DNA from: Caulobacteraceae bacterium
Lineage (GTDB): Bacteria; Pseudomonadota; Alphaproteobacteria; Caulobacterales; Caulobacteraceae
DNA: 23,430 nucleotides
NCBI GenBank assembly: GCA_030151985.1
Contig: JASLDZ010000063.1
Span: 1 to 23,430, forward strand
Reading direction: 5' to 3'
Shown here: positions 12,520 to 19,075 of the stretch, in pieces
Numbering within the stretch: the stretch's first letter is position 1
How the letters are laid out: the number at the start of each line of letters is the position of its first letter
Made by a program: the position numbers and the translations under genes
Notes under the pieces: model-generated
What the model saw: the letters and a program-made list of their open reading frames with translations, nothing else
The model's database searches: none
What the model was told of the DNA's origin: nothing

Positions 12520-12797
12520 TGACCGAACGCGACATCATCGACGTGCGGCCCGCCGCCGCCCCGGCAAAGGCCATCATTGCGGAGGTGGCCGCGCGCCACG
12601 GGCTGCGGCCGGAAGACCTGAAGGGCAGGGCGGTCGGGCGCGAGATCGCGTGGCCGCGGCAAGAGGCCATGGCGGTCCTTCGCGTCCGCACGCGGCTCAG
12701 CACCACTCAGATCGGCGCTCTACTCGGCGGGCGCGACCACTCCACCGTGATCCACGGAATCCGTGTGCACGAGCGGCGCCGGACGGTGCAGCCATGA
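12519..12797 (+). CDS. Free-standing DnaA domain IV (DNA-binding domain only)
   Basis: The product has 92 residues. Residues about 17-86 match DnaA domain IV: IIAEVAARHGLRPEDLKG, then REIAWPRQEAMAVLRVRT, then the signature GGRDHSTV (70-77) and the following IHGIR helix. In DnaA this domain reads DnaA boxes by a helix-turn-helix and basic loop. The AAA+ ATPase domain is absent and the N-terminus is only about 15 residues, so it cannot itself unwind an origin. I chose ATG 12519 (TGATG overlap); GTG codons at 12513 and 12516 are alternatives. It sits directly before the DUF1376-type replication gene, so it could mark the phage origin or occupy host DnaA boxes. The domain call is firm; the role is inferred. 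Confidence 0.9.
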   Translation: MTERDIIDVRPAAAPAKAIIAEVAARHGLRPEDLKGRAVGREIAWPRQEAMAVLRVRTRLSTTQIGALLGGRDHSTVIHGIRVHERRRTVQP

Positions 12798-13585
12798 GCC
12801 GCGCCGACACCTGGATGCCGCTCTACGTCGCCGACTACCTGCGCGACACCACCCACCTGAGCGCCGAGGAGCACGGCGGCTACCTTCTCCTCCTGATGGG
12901 CTGTTGGACACGCGGCGGGCTGCTGCCGGCCGAGGATGCGAAGCTCGCCGCCATCGCCCGCATGTCTCCCGCAGCGTGGAAGCGCTCGGGCCGCACGATC
13001 ATGGAGTTCTTCACGCGCGAGGGAGACGGCTGGACCCATAAGCGGGTGGCGGCGGAGCTGAGGCGGTCGCAAGAGCTTAGCGAAAAGCGGCGAGCAGCGG
13101 GAGCAAAAGGCGGCGAGGCGAAGGCGCAAAACGCTGGCAACGGGCTAGCAAATGCCAAGCAAAAGATAGAGCAAAAAGCTACACCTGCGCGTGTCGCGCC
13201 ACCTTCACCTTTACCACCTCCTTCGGAGGTAAGCTCAGTCGCTAACGCTCCTGAGCTTGTGCTCGCTGGCGAGAAGCCGGAAGCCCGAAAGGCCCCCAAG
13301 CGGCCCATCCCTGATGGCTGGATGCCATCGGAGGGTGGCCGCCGCTACGCCATCGAGCGCGGGATGCCGCCCGAAGCGGTCGAGGGACAGGCCGAGCGGT
13401 TCCGCGACTTCCACGCCGCCAAGGGCAGCACCTTCGCGAACTTCGATGCCGCTTGGCGCACGTGGGCTCAAAACTTCAACACCTTCAGGCCGAGGGTCAT
13501 CAATGGAACGGATCGACAATCTCCCGGCGTCGAGAAACTCGTCGCTGTCGGCGGCGCTATGCGAGCGGCTTTCCGTGACGGGTGA
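12794..13585 (+). CDS. DUF1376 (YdaU-like) phage replication protein
   Basis: The product has 263 residues. The N-terminal part (about 1-95) is a DUF1376 domain: MPLYVADYLRDTTHLSAEEHGGYLLLLMGCW is its hallmark, followed by the winged-helix-like RMSPAAWKRSGRTI. A Lys/Ala/Asn/Gln linker and a Pro-rich segment (about 95-170) follow. The C-terminal region (PDGWMPSEGGRRYAIERGM to FANFDAAWRTWAQNF) matches the C-terminal helical domain found in phage O/DnaT-like replication proteins, which contact helicase loading factors. The linker DNA (13100-13180) is A-rich and holds phased GCAAA repeats. The gene is coupled by ATGA upstream and overlaps the next by 83 nt. Confidence 0.85.
   Translation: MSRADTWMPLYVADYLRDTTHLSAEEHGGYLLLLMGCWTRGGLLPAEDAKLAAIARMSPAAWKRSGRTIMEFFTREGDGWTHKRVAAELRRSQELSEKRRAAGAKGGEAKAQNAGNGLANAKQKIEQKATPARVAPPSPLPPPSEVSSVANAPELVLAGEKPEARKAPKRPIPDGWMPSEGGRRYAIERGMPPEAVEGQAERFRDFHAAKGSTFANFDAAWRTWAQNFNTFRPRVINGTDRQSPGVEKLVAVGGAMRAAFRDG
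13103..13177. repeat. Phased GCAAA(A/T) repeats, candidate replication origin
   Basis: GCAAA followed by A or T occurs at 13103, 13126, 13148, 13159 and 13171. Spacings are 23, 22, 11 and 12 bp, close to multiples of one helical turn. The repeats lie in the A-rich linker of the DUF1376 replication gene. Lambda carries its iteron origin inside gene O in the same way, so this is a candidate origin. The encoded Lys/Ala/Gln-rich linker may explain part of the repetition. Confidence 0.4.
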
Positions 13586-13955
13586 TCCCACCGACCGGCT
13601 CGCCCGGCTGGATGGAGCCGAGCTGCAGCTGCTGCGCCACGAAGCGCCGGCGCTCATCGCCGAGGCCAAGCGCACGGCCACCGCGGAGGACATCGAGCGC
13701 GTGCTCACCCCCCTGGTGGCGGTGTTCGGGGTGTCGGACGCGGCCCAAACACGGGTGTTCTGGAGGGCCTACCACCAAGTGCTCAGCAGCCTTCATCCCG
13801 AGGCGCTGGAGCGCGCCGCCGCGAAATGGCTGGAGACGGGGAAGTTCTTCCCGAAGCCCGCCGAGCTGCGCGACATAGCCCGGACATTGCCGCTGCGGTG
13901 CGTGCTCATCGCGACCCACGCCCGAGCCGCGCTCAGCTATCGGCGGGCGGCATGA
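13503..13955 (+). CDS. Probable helicase loader/inhibitor-type replication protein
   Basis: The product has 150 residues. Residues about 60-135 form a helical domain with FWRAYHQVLSSLHPEALERAAAKWLETGKFFPKPAELRDIA. The FFPxPAELR ending recalls the FPPxxAEIR pattern of phage G39P-type helicase loader/inhibitor proteins, and the position right after a DUF1376/O-like gene fits lambda P order. The start at 13503 has GAGGG 6 nt upstream and gives an 83-nt overlap with the previous gene; GTG at 13575 would reduce the overlap to 11 nt but has no ribosome binding site. Family placement is by pattern and moderate. Confidence 0.65.
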   Translation: MERIDNLPASRNSSLSAALCERLSVTGDPTDRLARLDGAELQLLRHEAPALIAEAKRTATAEDIERVLTPLVAVFGVSDAAQTRVFWRAYHQVLSSLHPEALERAAAKWLETGKFFPKPAELRDIARTLPLRCVLIATHARAALSYRRAA

Positions 13956-14254
13956 GCGAGTCCGCCGCTGAGATGCTGGCCGCTGTTCGCTTCGGCATGG
14001 AGCGGCGCATCTCCAACCAGGGCGAGATGCCACCGGAGCGCTGGACCTCAGCGCAGGTCGCGCTGCTCAAGTCGATCGCGGCTTGTGAGAACCTGGCTCC
14101 GATCTACTGGCGAGCCGTCGACGCACACCGCGTGGGAGACTTCATCTCGACACTGACGATGCTCGCCGCCCGCGGGCTCCTGACCGTGGAGGGCGAAGCC
14201 ATTCGCCCCACCAACCTGGCCTTCGCCGCCTGCGACGACGTGAAGAACGCCTAG
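13952..14254 (+). CDS. Hypothetical protein (100 aa), last gene of the early chain
   Basis: It overlaps the previous gene by ATGA. The protein is helical, with a winged-helix-like run: ERWTSAQVALLKSIAACENLAPIYW, then VGDFISTLTMLAARGLLTVEG, where GLLTVEG resembles a wing. I recognise no family. It closes the unbroken series of overlapping genes that starts at 2750. Confidence 0.65.
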   Translation: MSESAAEMLAAVRFGMERRISNQGEMPPERWTSAQVALLKSIAACENLAPIYWRAVDAHRVGDFISTLTMLAARGLLTVEGEAIRPTNLAFAACDDVKNA

Positions 14255-14309
14255 CGAACACCTGAGACGTTCCGCCGCAACGGCTAAGGTCTCGCACATC
14301 GGGCATGGA

Positions 14310-14332
14310 GGGGTGTCCCGGAGTTGCACCCC
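14310..14332. promoter_or_regulatory. Inverted repeat before the 14335 gene
   Basis: GGGGTG (14310-14315) and CACCCC (14327-14332) form a perfect 6-bp inverted repeat with an 11-bp centre, immediately before the ATG at 14335. It may be an operator or a leader hairpin. If translation starts at 14305, the repeat would instead be coding. Confidence 0.3.
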
Positions 14333-14334
14333 AG

Positions 14335-15237
14335 ATGTTGTCCACCCCCATTCCTGTGGTGCATCCGTCGCTGAAGGCGCGCTCAGAGCGGCTTCGGGCC
14401 GAGGGCGACGCCGTCCCGGTCAGCATCCAGGATCTCCGTTCCGCGGGCATCGCCGAGCGCGCCCGACAGATGGCGATCGGGGCGAGCGGCCGGAAGCACG
14501 CGGCCACCCTGCGCGGCGACACGCCGACGGCCCGCCGAGAGCGCGGGATGGAGCGTTCTCAGCTGGCCGTCGCTCGAGACGCGGAGGCCCGCCTCGCGGC
14601 GGATCGGAGCGAGCGCGCGGACAAGCGCTGGATCGGCCGGGTGACGGAAGAGACGGCGGCGCTGGAGTCGGCCCGCGGCGAGACGGTGGACCGGCGCCTC
14701 GGCGGCGGCCTGCGGATCACCTCCCGAGACGGGCTCGCCACCCTCGCCAAGCCCGACCGCACACCCCAAGACGGCGATGCGGTGCAGCCGCTCACGAGCG
14801 TCCAGTACCGCGCCGGCCTCCTCTACCGGGACATCTTCGAGGGCGCGCGGGAGCAGCTGGGAAGCCAGCTCGGCGCGATCCAGGGCTCAGCCCGCGGGCC
14901 GGTCGCGCACGACCCCGACCGCAAGTCGTGGGCGCAGCGCAAGTCGGAGCTGGCGCGCGAGCTGGTGGAGGTGGAGGGCCTCGTGTCGAAGGCGACCCTG
15001 GATCCTCGCGCCGTCACCCTGCTGCGCGAAGTCGCCGGCTGCGGCCGCTCGCTCTCCAGCCTCTCTCCCAGCGGCTCGCGCCGGGAGAAGGACGCCAAGC
15101 TCATCCGCACCGTCCTCGACGTGGTGGCCGTGCGCTTCAAGGTGTCGGACCACGCCGCCCGCATCCAGGTCACCACCTTCGACACCTCCAGTGAGGTGTG
15201 CGCGTTCGCCGCGTGCGAGGCCGCAACGGCGGCTTGA
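14335..15237 (+). CDS. Unknown phage protein, candidate late regulator (300 aa)
   Basis: The start is uncertain: ATG 14335 (GGAG about 11 nt upstream) or ATG 14305 (no ribosome binding site), the latter adding 10 residues. The middle is charged and helical (about 45-115). The C-terminal half contains LTSVQYRAGLLYRDIFEGA (about 147-165) and a basic end with REKDAKLIRTVLDVVAVRF, patterns that recall DUF6456-type alphaproteobacterial proteins with a helix-turn-helix C-terminus. That link is weak. It is the first gene after an 80-nt break in the early operon and the last before a strong terminator, the position held by antiterminator or late-activator genes in lambdoid phages. The regulatory role is inference from position. 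Confidence 0.65.
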   Translation: MLSTPIPVVHPSLKARSERLRAEGDAVPVSIQDLRSAGIAERARQMAIGASGRKHAATLRGDTPTARRERGMERSQLAVARDAEARLAADRSERADKRWIGRVTEETAALESARGETVDRRLGGGLRITSRDGLATLAKPDRTPQDGDAVQPLTSVQYRAGLLYRDIFEGAREQLGSQLGAIQGSARGPVAHDPDRKSWAQRKSELARELVEVEGLVSKATLDPRAVTLLREVAGCGRSLSSLSPSGSRREKDAKLIRTVLDVVAVRFKVSDHAARIQVTTFDTSSEVCAFAACEAATAA

Positions 15238-15289
15238 CCGTCGGGCGGGTTCGCGTCATCTAACCCTATCAGCGCGACACGCGCCCCAG

Positions 15290-15319
15290 CCCGCCCCGGA
15301 CCACCGGCGGCGGGTTTTT
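15290..15319 (+). terminator. Rho-independent terminator
   Basis: CCCGCC (15290-15295) pairs with GGCGGG (15309-15314), and inner CCGG (15296-15299) pairs with CCGG (15304-15307) with one bulged C. An ACCA loop closes it, and five T follow (15315-15319). It lies 52 nt after the 15237 stop and separates early from late genes. Confidence 0.85.
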
Positions 15320-15385
15320 CATGTCCGCGCCTATCGCCAGGGGAAGTCGGCCGCACCGCCCCGGGATGATGCGCTTACCGCCCTG

Positions 15386-15401
15386 CACTGCCTCGGCAGT
15401 G
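15386..15401. promoter_or_regulatory. 16-bp dyad in the late leader
   Basis: CACTGCC (15386-15392), TC and GGCAGTG (15395-15401) form a perfect 7-bp inverted repeat in the 225-bp gene-free gap between the terminator and the first late gene. It could be an operator for a late regulator or a short hairpin with a CTCG loop. Apart from this and the ribosome binding site near 15451, I see nothing else in 15320-15462. Confidence 0.35.
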
Positions 15402-15462
15402 GCTCGGCGGCGGCCGGGTCTCGCCCAAGAAGCGCCGGAACACCCGCTTGTAGGAGGTCCGC

Positions 15463-15672
15463 ATGGCGCACCTCAGCGAGGACGACGTGCTCCTAGAGCA
15501 CAACGCCGCCATCGCCAGCCTGACGGACGTGCAACGCGCGGCCATCGCCCGCTGCGGCGAGGTCCGCAAGTTCAGCGCTCACGGCCTGTTCGGCGGCTAC
15601 CCGCCCGAGGATCGCCTTCGCGCCGTCTGCCGCGTCGAGGCGCAGCGCCGCAACCGCTTCCTGGCGGCCTGA
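15463..15672 (+). CDS. Small hypothetical protein (69 aa), first late gene
   Basis: A near-perfect ribosome binding site, TAGGAGGT, lies 4 nt before the ATG, the strongest in the window and marking the start of a new transcription unit. The protein is helical and soluble (SEDDVLLEHNAAIASL, then YPPEDRLRAVCRVEAQRRNRFL). I recognise no family. Confidence 0.7.
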   Translation: MAHLSEDDVLLEHNAAIASLTDVQRAAIARCGEVRKFSAHGLFGGYPPEDRLRAVCRVEAQRRNRFLAA

Positions 15673-15673
15673 C

Positions 15674-15946
15674 ATGCACCCGCTCGCGCCCGCCGTGCTC
15701 CACGCGTGGGTGGAGGTCTACGCCTCCGTCGTGACCGTCGCCCTGGTGCTGACAGGGATCGCCGCGATTGACGCCTTGGCTCGTGAGAAGCGCGCCATCC
15801 GCGCCGCCGAGGAAGCCGCCGATCTCGCTGCCGCCGCGCATGATCGCGAAGGTCAGCTCCAACACGACATCAGCAAGGCTTTGAGCGCCGCCGCGGGCCG
15901 CACCAACCGCGACGCCAAGGGCCGCTCTCGTGCTCGTCCAGTTTGA
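15674..15946 (+). CDS. Small membrane protein with coiled-coil-like tail (90 aa)
   Basis: The gene begins 1 nt after the preceding stop. Residues about 17-36 (ASVVTVALVLTGIAAIDAL) form one transmembrane segment. An Ala/Glu/Lys-rich helix (about 38-65, heptad-like) and a basic tail follow. The topology, with a single N-terminal helix and an amphipathic charged tail, resembles Rz-type spanins or small phage holin-like proteins. No family is recognised and no endolysin is adjacent, so lysis is only one possibility. Confidence 0.6.
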   Translation: MHPLAPAVLHAWVEVYASVVTVALVLTGIAAIDALAREKRAIRAAEEAADLAAAAHDREGQLQHDISKALSAAAGRTNRDAKGRSRARPV

Positions 15947-16124
15947 AGCGCCTGGCGGCGAAGTGATCGAGCGCAGCGACGTGGTGCTGAACCCGTCGGC
16001 GCTGCCTCGCATCATCAGCGCCGAAGAGGGGTGCTTCTGGTTCAGGAGCATCGTGGTCACGACCGACTGCGTGTTCCTTCCCGCCTACCGTCTGGCGCGC
16101 GAAGTCAGCGCGGCTCGCCACTGA
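15930..16124 (+). CDS. Small hypothetical protein (64 aa)
   Basis: It starts with GTG and overlaps the membrane-protein gene by 17 nt. The product is beta-rich (VLVQFEAPGGEVI, CFWFRSIVVTTDCVFL) and contains no unusual bias, which supports a real gene in spite of the overlap. No family is recognised. Confidence 0.5.
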   Translation: MLVQFEAPGGEVIERSDVVLNPSALPRIISAEEGCFWFRSIVVTTDCVFLPAYRLAREVSAARH

Positions 16125-16135
16125 CGCCCGCTTCG

Positions 16136-16312
16136 ATGCTCCCGTCCGCCCATCCTGGCCTGCGCTCGCTCCTGATCCGCGACGCCCGCGCATTCCGCTA
16201 CGAGGCTGGCAAGGTCCGAAGAGAGGCTGAGGCCCGCGCTCGCGAGCTTGAGGGCTACGCCGAAGCCGCCGACCGCACGCTGCGAGAGCTGACCAACCGC
16301 GGTTCAGTGTGA
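16136..16312 (+). CDS. Small helical protein (58 aa)
   Basis: I chose the ATG at 16136. The protein is almost wholly helical, with a charged coiled-coil-like stretch (EAGKVRREAEARARELEGYAEAADRTLREL). It overlaps the HNH gene by GTGA. The nearest ribosome binding site is weak. The function is unknown. Confidence 0.5.
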   Translation: MLPSAHPGLRSLLIRDARAFRYEAGKVRREAEARARELEGYAEAADRTLRELTNRGSV

Positions 16313-16644
16313 GCCGCTACGACGCGCGCTCAGACGCCGCGGCCGCATATCGGCGTCTCTACAACACAAAGCGCTGGCACCTTATCCGAGCCGAGCAGCT
16401 TCGCCGCCACCCGCTGTGTGCGCAGTGCGCTCAAGAGAACGTCACAGCGCCCGCCACCGTCTGCGACCACGCCGTGCCGCACCGAGGCGACGAGACGCTG
16501 TTCTGGTGCGGCCCGTTCCTGTCGCTCTGTAAGCCGCACCACGACGTGTGGGCTCAGCGCCGCGACACCTTAGGCTACCTGCCCGGCTGCGATGGGGCAG
16601 GACGACCGCGTGACCCGACTCACCCATGGAACCGCAGGGACTGA
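16309..16644 (+). CDS. HNH endonuclease next to terminase
   Basis: The product has 111 residues from GTG. It opens YRRLYNTKRWHLIRAEQLRRHPLCAQC with a CxxC pair (C37, C40), carries the histidine pair D53-H54 (VCDHAVPHRGD), and ends with C74 and H77-H78 (LCKPHHDVW), the standard HNH layout with a structural zinc. HNH proteins just upstream of the terminase genes of HK97-like phages are reported to take part in DNA cleavage during packaging at cos sites. That function is likely here because of location, though a homing enzyme cannot be excluded. Confidence 0.88.
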   Translation: MSRYDARSDAAAAYRRLYNTKRWHLIRAEQLRRHPLCAQCAQENVTAPATVCDHAVPHRGDETLFWCGPFLSLCKPHHDVWAQRRDTLGYLPGCDGAGRPRDPTHPWNRRD

Positions 16645-16807
16645 AGACCACCGACCCCGCTGACGCCGCGCCACGGCAATACGCGCAGAGGGGATAGGGG
16701 GGCCTCAAGACCTGAAACCCTGGGATCAGAAGACCGGACACGAACCTGCATTTGCGTCGAGATCGATTTTTGGAAGGGGGGTTAGCGCACCCCCGTAGGG
16801 GGTGGTC
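16645..16807. other. Gene-free gap, candidate cos/packaging region
   Basis: This 163-bp gap lies between the HNH and small-terminase genes. It contains G-rich runs (16690-16695 and 16776-16781), an isolated T5 after GATCGA, and a strong hairpin at 16788-16804. I found no open frame or tRNA. A cos or pac site is usual at this spot in HNH-terminase phages; the sequence does not show which. Confidence 0.35.
16788..16804 (+). promoter_or_regulatory. Perfect hairpin before the terminase start
   Basis: CACCCCC (16788-16794), GTA and GGGGGTG (16798-16804) form a 7-bp stem. Its 3' arm overlaps the G-rich ribosome binding site of the GTG at 16808, so folding could hide that site. The G-run at 16776-16781 could compete for the same C tract. 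Confidence 0.5.
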
Positions 16808-17242
16808 GTGACGTTGGTGCCGATTCCTGGCGGCGACGGTGTTCCAGCCGAGCCGGATTGGTCGGCGCTCTACACCGACGAACTCGACATCGCGCTCGCT
16901 CGAGATGAGTGGGGCGTCGTCGTCCGCGAGCTGCAGGAAGCGCAGACGCTCTCAGCGGCGAACGGCCACGCGATCAAGCGCCTGGTGCTCTACCGGGTCG
17001 AGTACGAGCGCGCGGCCCGCAGCATCACCGAGCACGGCGTGCTTCAGCAGGCGGCTCGGACGAAGGTGCCGAAGGTGAACCCGAACTGGTCCATCATGCG
17101 TCAGGCCGGCGAAGAAATCCGGCTGCTGGAGGTCGAGTTGGGCCTTCCCCCCGTCCGCCGCGGCCGCACGACGAAGGTTCAGAAGAAGGCGAAGGCCGCG
17201 CGCGCCGCCGACGCATACCTGAAGCCGGTCGCCGGTAGGTAA
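16808..17242 (+). CDS. Terminase small subunit (P27 family)
   Basis: The product has 144 residues. The segments DEWGVVVRELQEAQTL, IKRLVLYRVEYERAARSITEHG and the ending with NPNWSIMRQAGEEIRLLEVELGLPP match the P27-type small terminase, which binds packaging DNA and stimulates the large subunit. A Lys/Arg tail follows, suited to DNA binding. I chose GTG 16808 because AGGGGG lies about 5 nt upstream; GTG 16802 is too close to it. It couples to the large subunit by TAATG. Confidence 0.88.
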   Translation: MTLVPIPGGDGVPAEPDWSALYTDELDIALARDEWGVVVRELQEAQTLSAANGHAIKRLVLYRVEYERAARSITEHGVLQQAARTKVPKVNPNWSIMRQAGEEIRLLEVELGLPPVRRGRTTKVQKKAKAARAADAYLKPVAGR

Positions 17243-19074
17243 TGGCCCCCGCCAAGCGGTCGCGGCGCGGCGCCGATCGCTTCCCTGGGGACCCCACCTC
17301 GCGGTGGGCCGCCAGCGTGGTGGATGGGCAGATCGTCGCCGGGGAGCTGGTCCGTCACGCCGCTGAGCGACATCTTCGGGACTTGACCGATGGGCCCGCG
17401 CGCGGGCTGCACTGGGACGCCGCCAAGGCGAGCCGGGTGATCGGCTTCTTCCCAGCGGTTCTGTCGGTGACGGCAGGCGCCGCCGCAGGCCAGCCGTTCG
17501 AGCTGCTGCCCTGGCACGTGTTCTGCGTCGGCTCGCTGTTCGGCTGGCACCTCTCGTCCGGTCGCCGTCGATTCCGGCGCGGGTGGCTGGAGACAGGGAA
17601 GGGGCAGGCGAAGTCGCCGCTCATGGCCGCCGTGGGCCTCTACCTCATGGGGTGGGACGCGATCTCGCGGGCCGAGGTCTACGCGATCGCGTGGGACAAG
17701 GATCAGGCCAACGTCCTCTTCAAGGACGCCGTCGCGATGTGCCGGGCGGACATCCCTGGCGGTGACGAGGGGGAGAACCTCGAGGCACGCGGCGACGTCG
17801 TCATCCGCGGCACGCACGACAACGCCTGGAAGATCGAGCATCCCGAGAGCGGGTCGAAGTTCCAGAGCCTCGCCAACGGCGACGCGATCTCCGGCCCGCG
17901 ACCCACGGCGGTCCTCGCCGACGAGATCCACGAGTTCAAGAACGCCGACCCCATCGAGACTTGGGCTCGAGCGATCACCAAGATGCCCGGCGACGCGCTC
18001 ATGCTTCTGGGGACCAACACCCCTGCCTCCACGCAGATCACCGGCACCGCCTACAGCGACTACTACCAGAAGGTGGCGCGCGGAGAGGTCAACGACGACG
18101 CGGCGTTCGCCTTCGTCGCCCGCGTCGACAAGGCCGACCGGGACACGATTTTTGAGAACGAGGCGGCCTGGGGGAAGGCGCTGCCCGCGCTGGGCATCAC
18201 CTACCCCGTCGAGAACATCCGCGAGGAGGTCAACACCGCCCGCGTATTGCTCTCAACCGCCATGTCGGTGAAGCGGCTCTACTTCGGCATCCCGACCGGG
18301 GCGGTAGACTTCTGGATCGCCGAAGAGGCGTGGGTCGCCGTTCAAGGGCCTGTCGATCCGGACGAGTTCCGGGGTTGCCGGTGCTGGCTCAGCCTCGACC
18401 TGTCGCAGAAGAACGACCTGACCGCCCTGACGGCGGTGTGGCTGGGGCTGGATGGTCGGCTGCACGCGAAGACTTGGTACTGGACGACGCAGGCGGGTCT
18501 TGCAGATCGCAGCCGACGCGACGGAGCGCCCTACGAGCAATGGGTGGCGGAGGGCCACCTGACCGCGGTTCCCGGCCCCGTGATCGACAAGACGTTCGTG
18601 GCTGAGCAGGTCGCCGAGCTCGCCGCCGAACACGACATCCAGGAGCTCGCCTTCGACCCGGCCGGCATCGCGGACTTCGAGCGCGCCTGCGGTGAGGTCG
18701 GGTTGGCGGTCTGGCGGTGGCAGGGGCCCGACACCGTGCCTGGAACTGGCGTGAAGCTGGTCAGCCACGCCCAGGGCACGCGGGTCATGTTCGAGGACAA
18801 GCAGCACTGCATGCCGCGGTCTATCGAACGGCTGGAGGATCGGGTGCTCGAGGGCGAGATCGTGATCGACGCCTCGCCCGTCACCTACTCCTGCGCGGGC
18901 AACGCGCTGGTGATCTCGGACGGCCAGAAGAACCGCGCCTTCGACAAGAAGAAGAGCCGCGGCCGGATCGACGGGATGGTGACCATCGCCATGGCGGTGG
19001 GCGCGGCCGACGCAGAGTTGGGGGAGGGCAAGAGCATGGTCCTCACCGCCGACGAAGCCTTGATCGTCATCTAG
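17242..19074 (+). CDS. Terminase large subunit (HK97-type)
   Basis: The product has 610 residues, slightly longer than most. The ATPase part has a Walker A-like GWLETGKGQAKSPLMA (about 113-128) and a Walker B TAVLADEIHEF (about 220-230). The nuclease part has SLDLSQKNDLTALTAVW (about 383-399), LAFDPAG (about 470) and DGMVTIAMAVG near the end, with the Asp residues expected to bind metal. It is the motor that moves DNA into the prohead and cuts it. It begins in a TAATG overlap and ends 1 nt before the portal gene. Confidence 0.95.
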   Translation: MAPAKRSRRGADRFPGDPTSRWAASVVDGQIVAGELVRHAAERHLRDLTDGPARGLHWDAAKASRVIGFFPAVLSVTAGAAAGQPFELLPWHVFCVGSLFGWHLSSGRRRFRRGWLETGKGQAKSPLMAAVGLYLMGWDAISRAEVYAIAWDKDQANVLFKDAVAMCRADIPGGDEGENLEARGDVVIRGTHDNAWKIEHPESGSKFQSLANGDAISGPRPTAVLADEIHEFKNADPIETWARAITKMPGDALMLLGTNTPASTQITGTAYSDYYQKVARGEVNDDAAFAFVARVDKADRDTIFENEAAWGKALPALGITYPVENIREEVNTARVLLSTAMSVKRLYFGIPTGAVDFWIAEEAWVAVQGPVDPDEFRGCRCWLSLDLSQKNDLTALTAVWLGLDGRLHAKTWYWTTQAGLADRSRRDGAPYEQWVAEGHLTAVPGPVIDKTFVAEQVAELAAEHDIQELAFDPAGIADFERACGEVGLAVWRWQGPDTVPGTGVKLVSHAQGTRVMFEDKQHCMPRSIERLEDRVLEGEIVIDASPVTYSCAGNALVISDGQKNRAFDKKKSRGRIDGMVTIAMAVGAADAELGEGKSMVLTADEALIVI

Positions 19075-19075
19075 G

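Noticed and set aside
14338..14346. TTGTCCACC as a DnaA box
   Set aside because: It mismatches the consensus at two positions and stands alone.
16741..16780. Intrinsic terminator at GATCGATTTTT
   Set aside because: The only stem before the T run is four bases with a two-base loop, which cannot fold stably.
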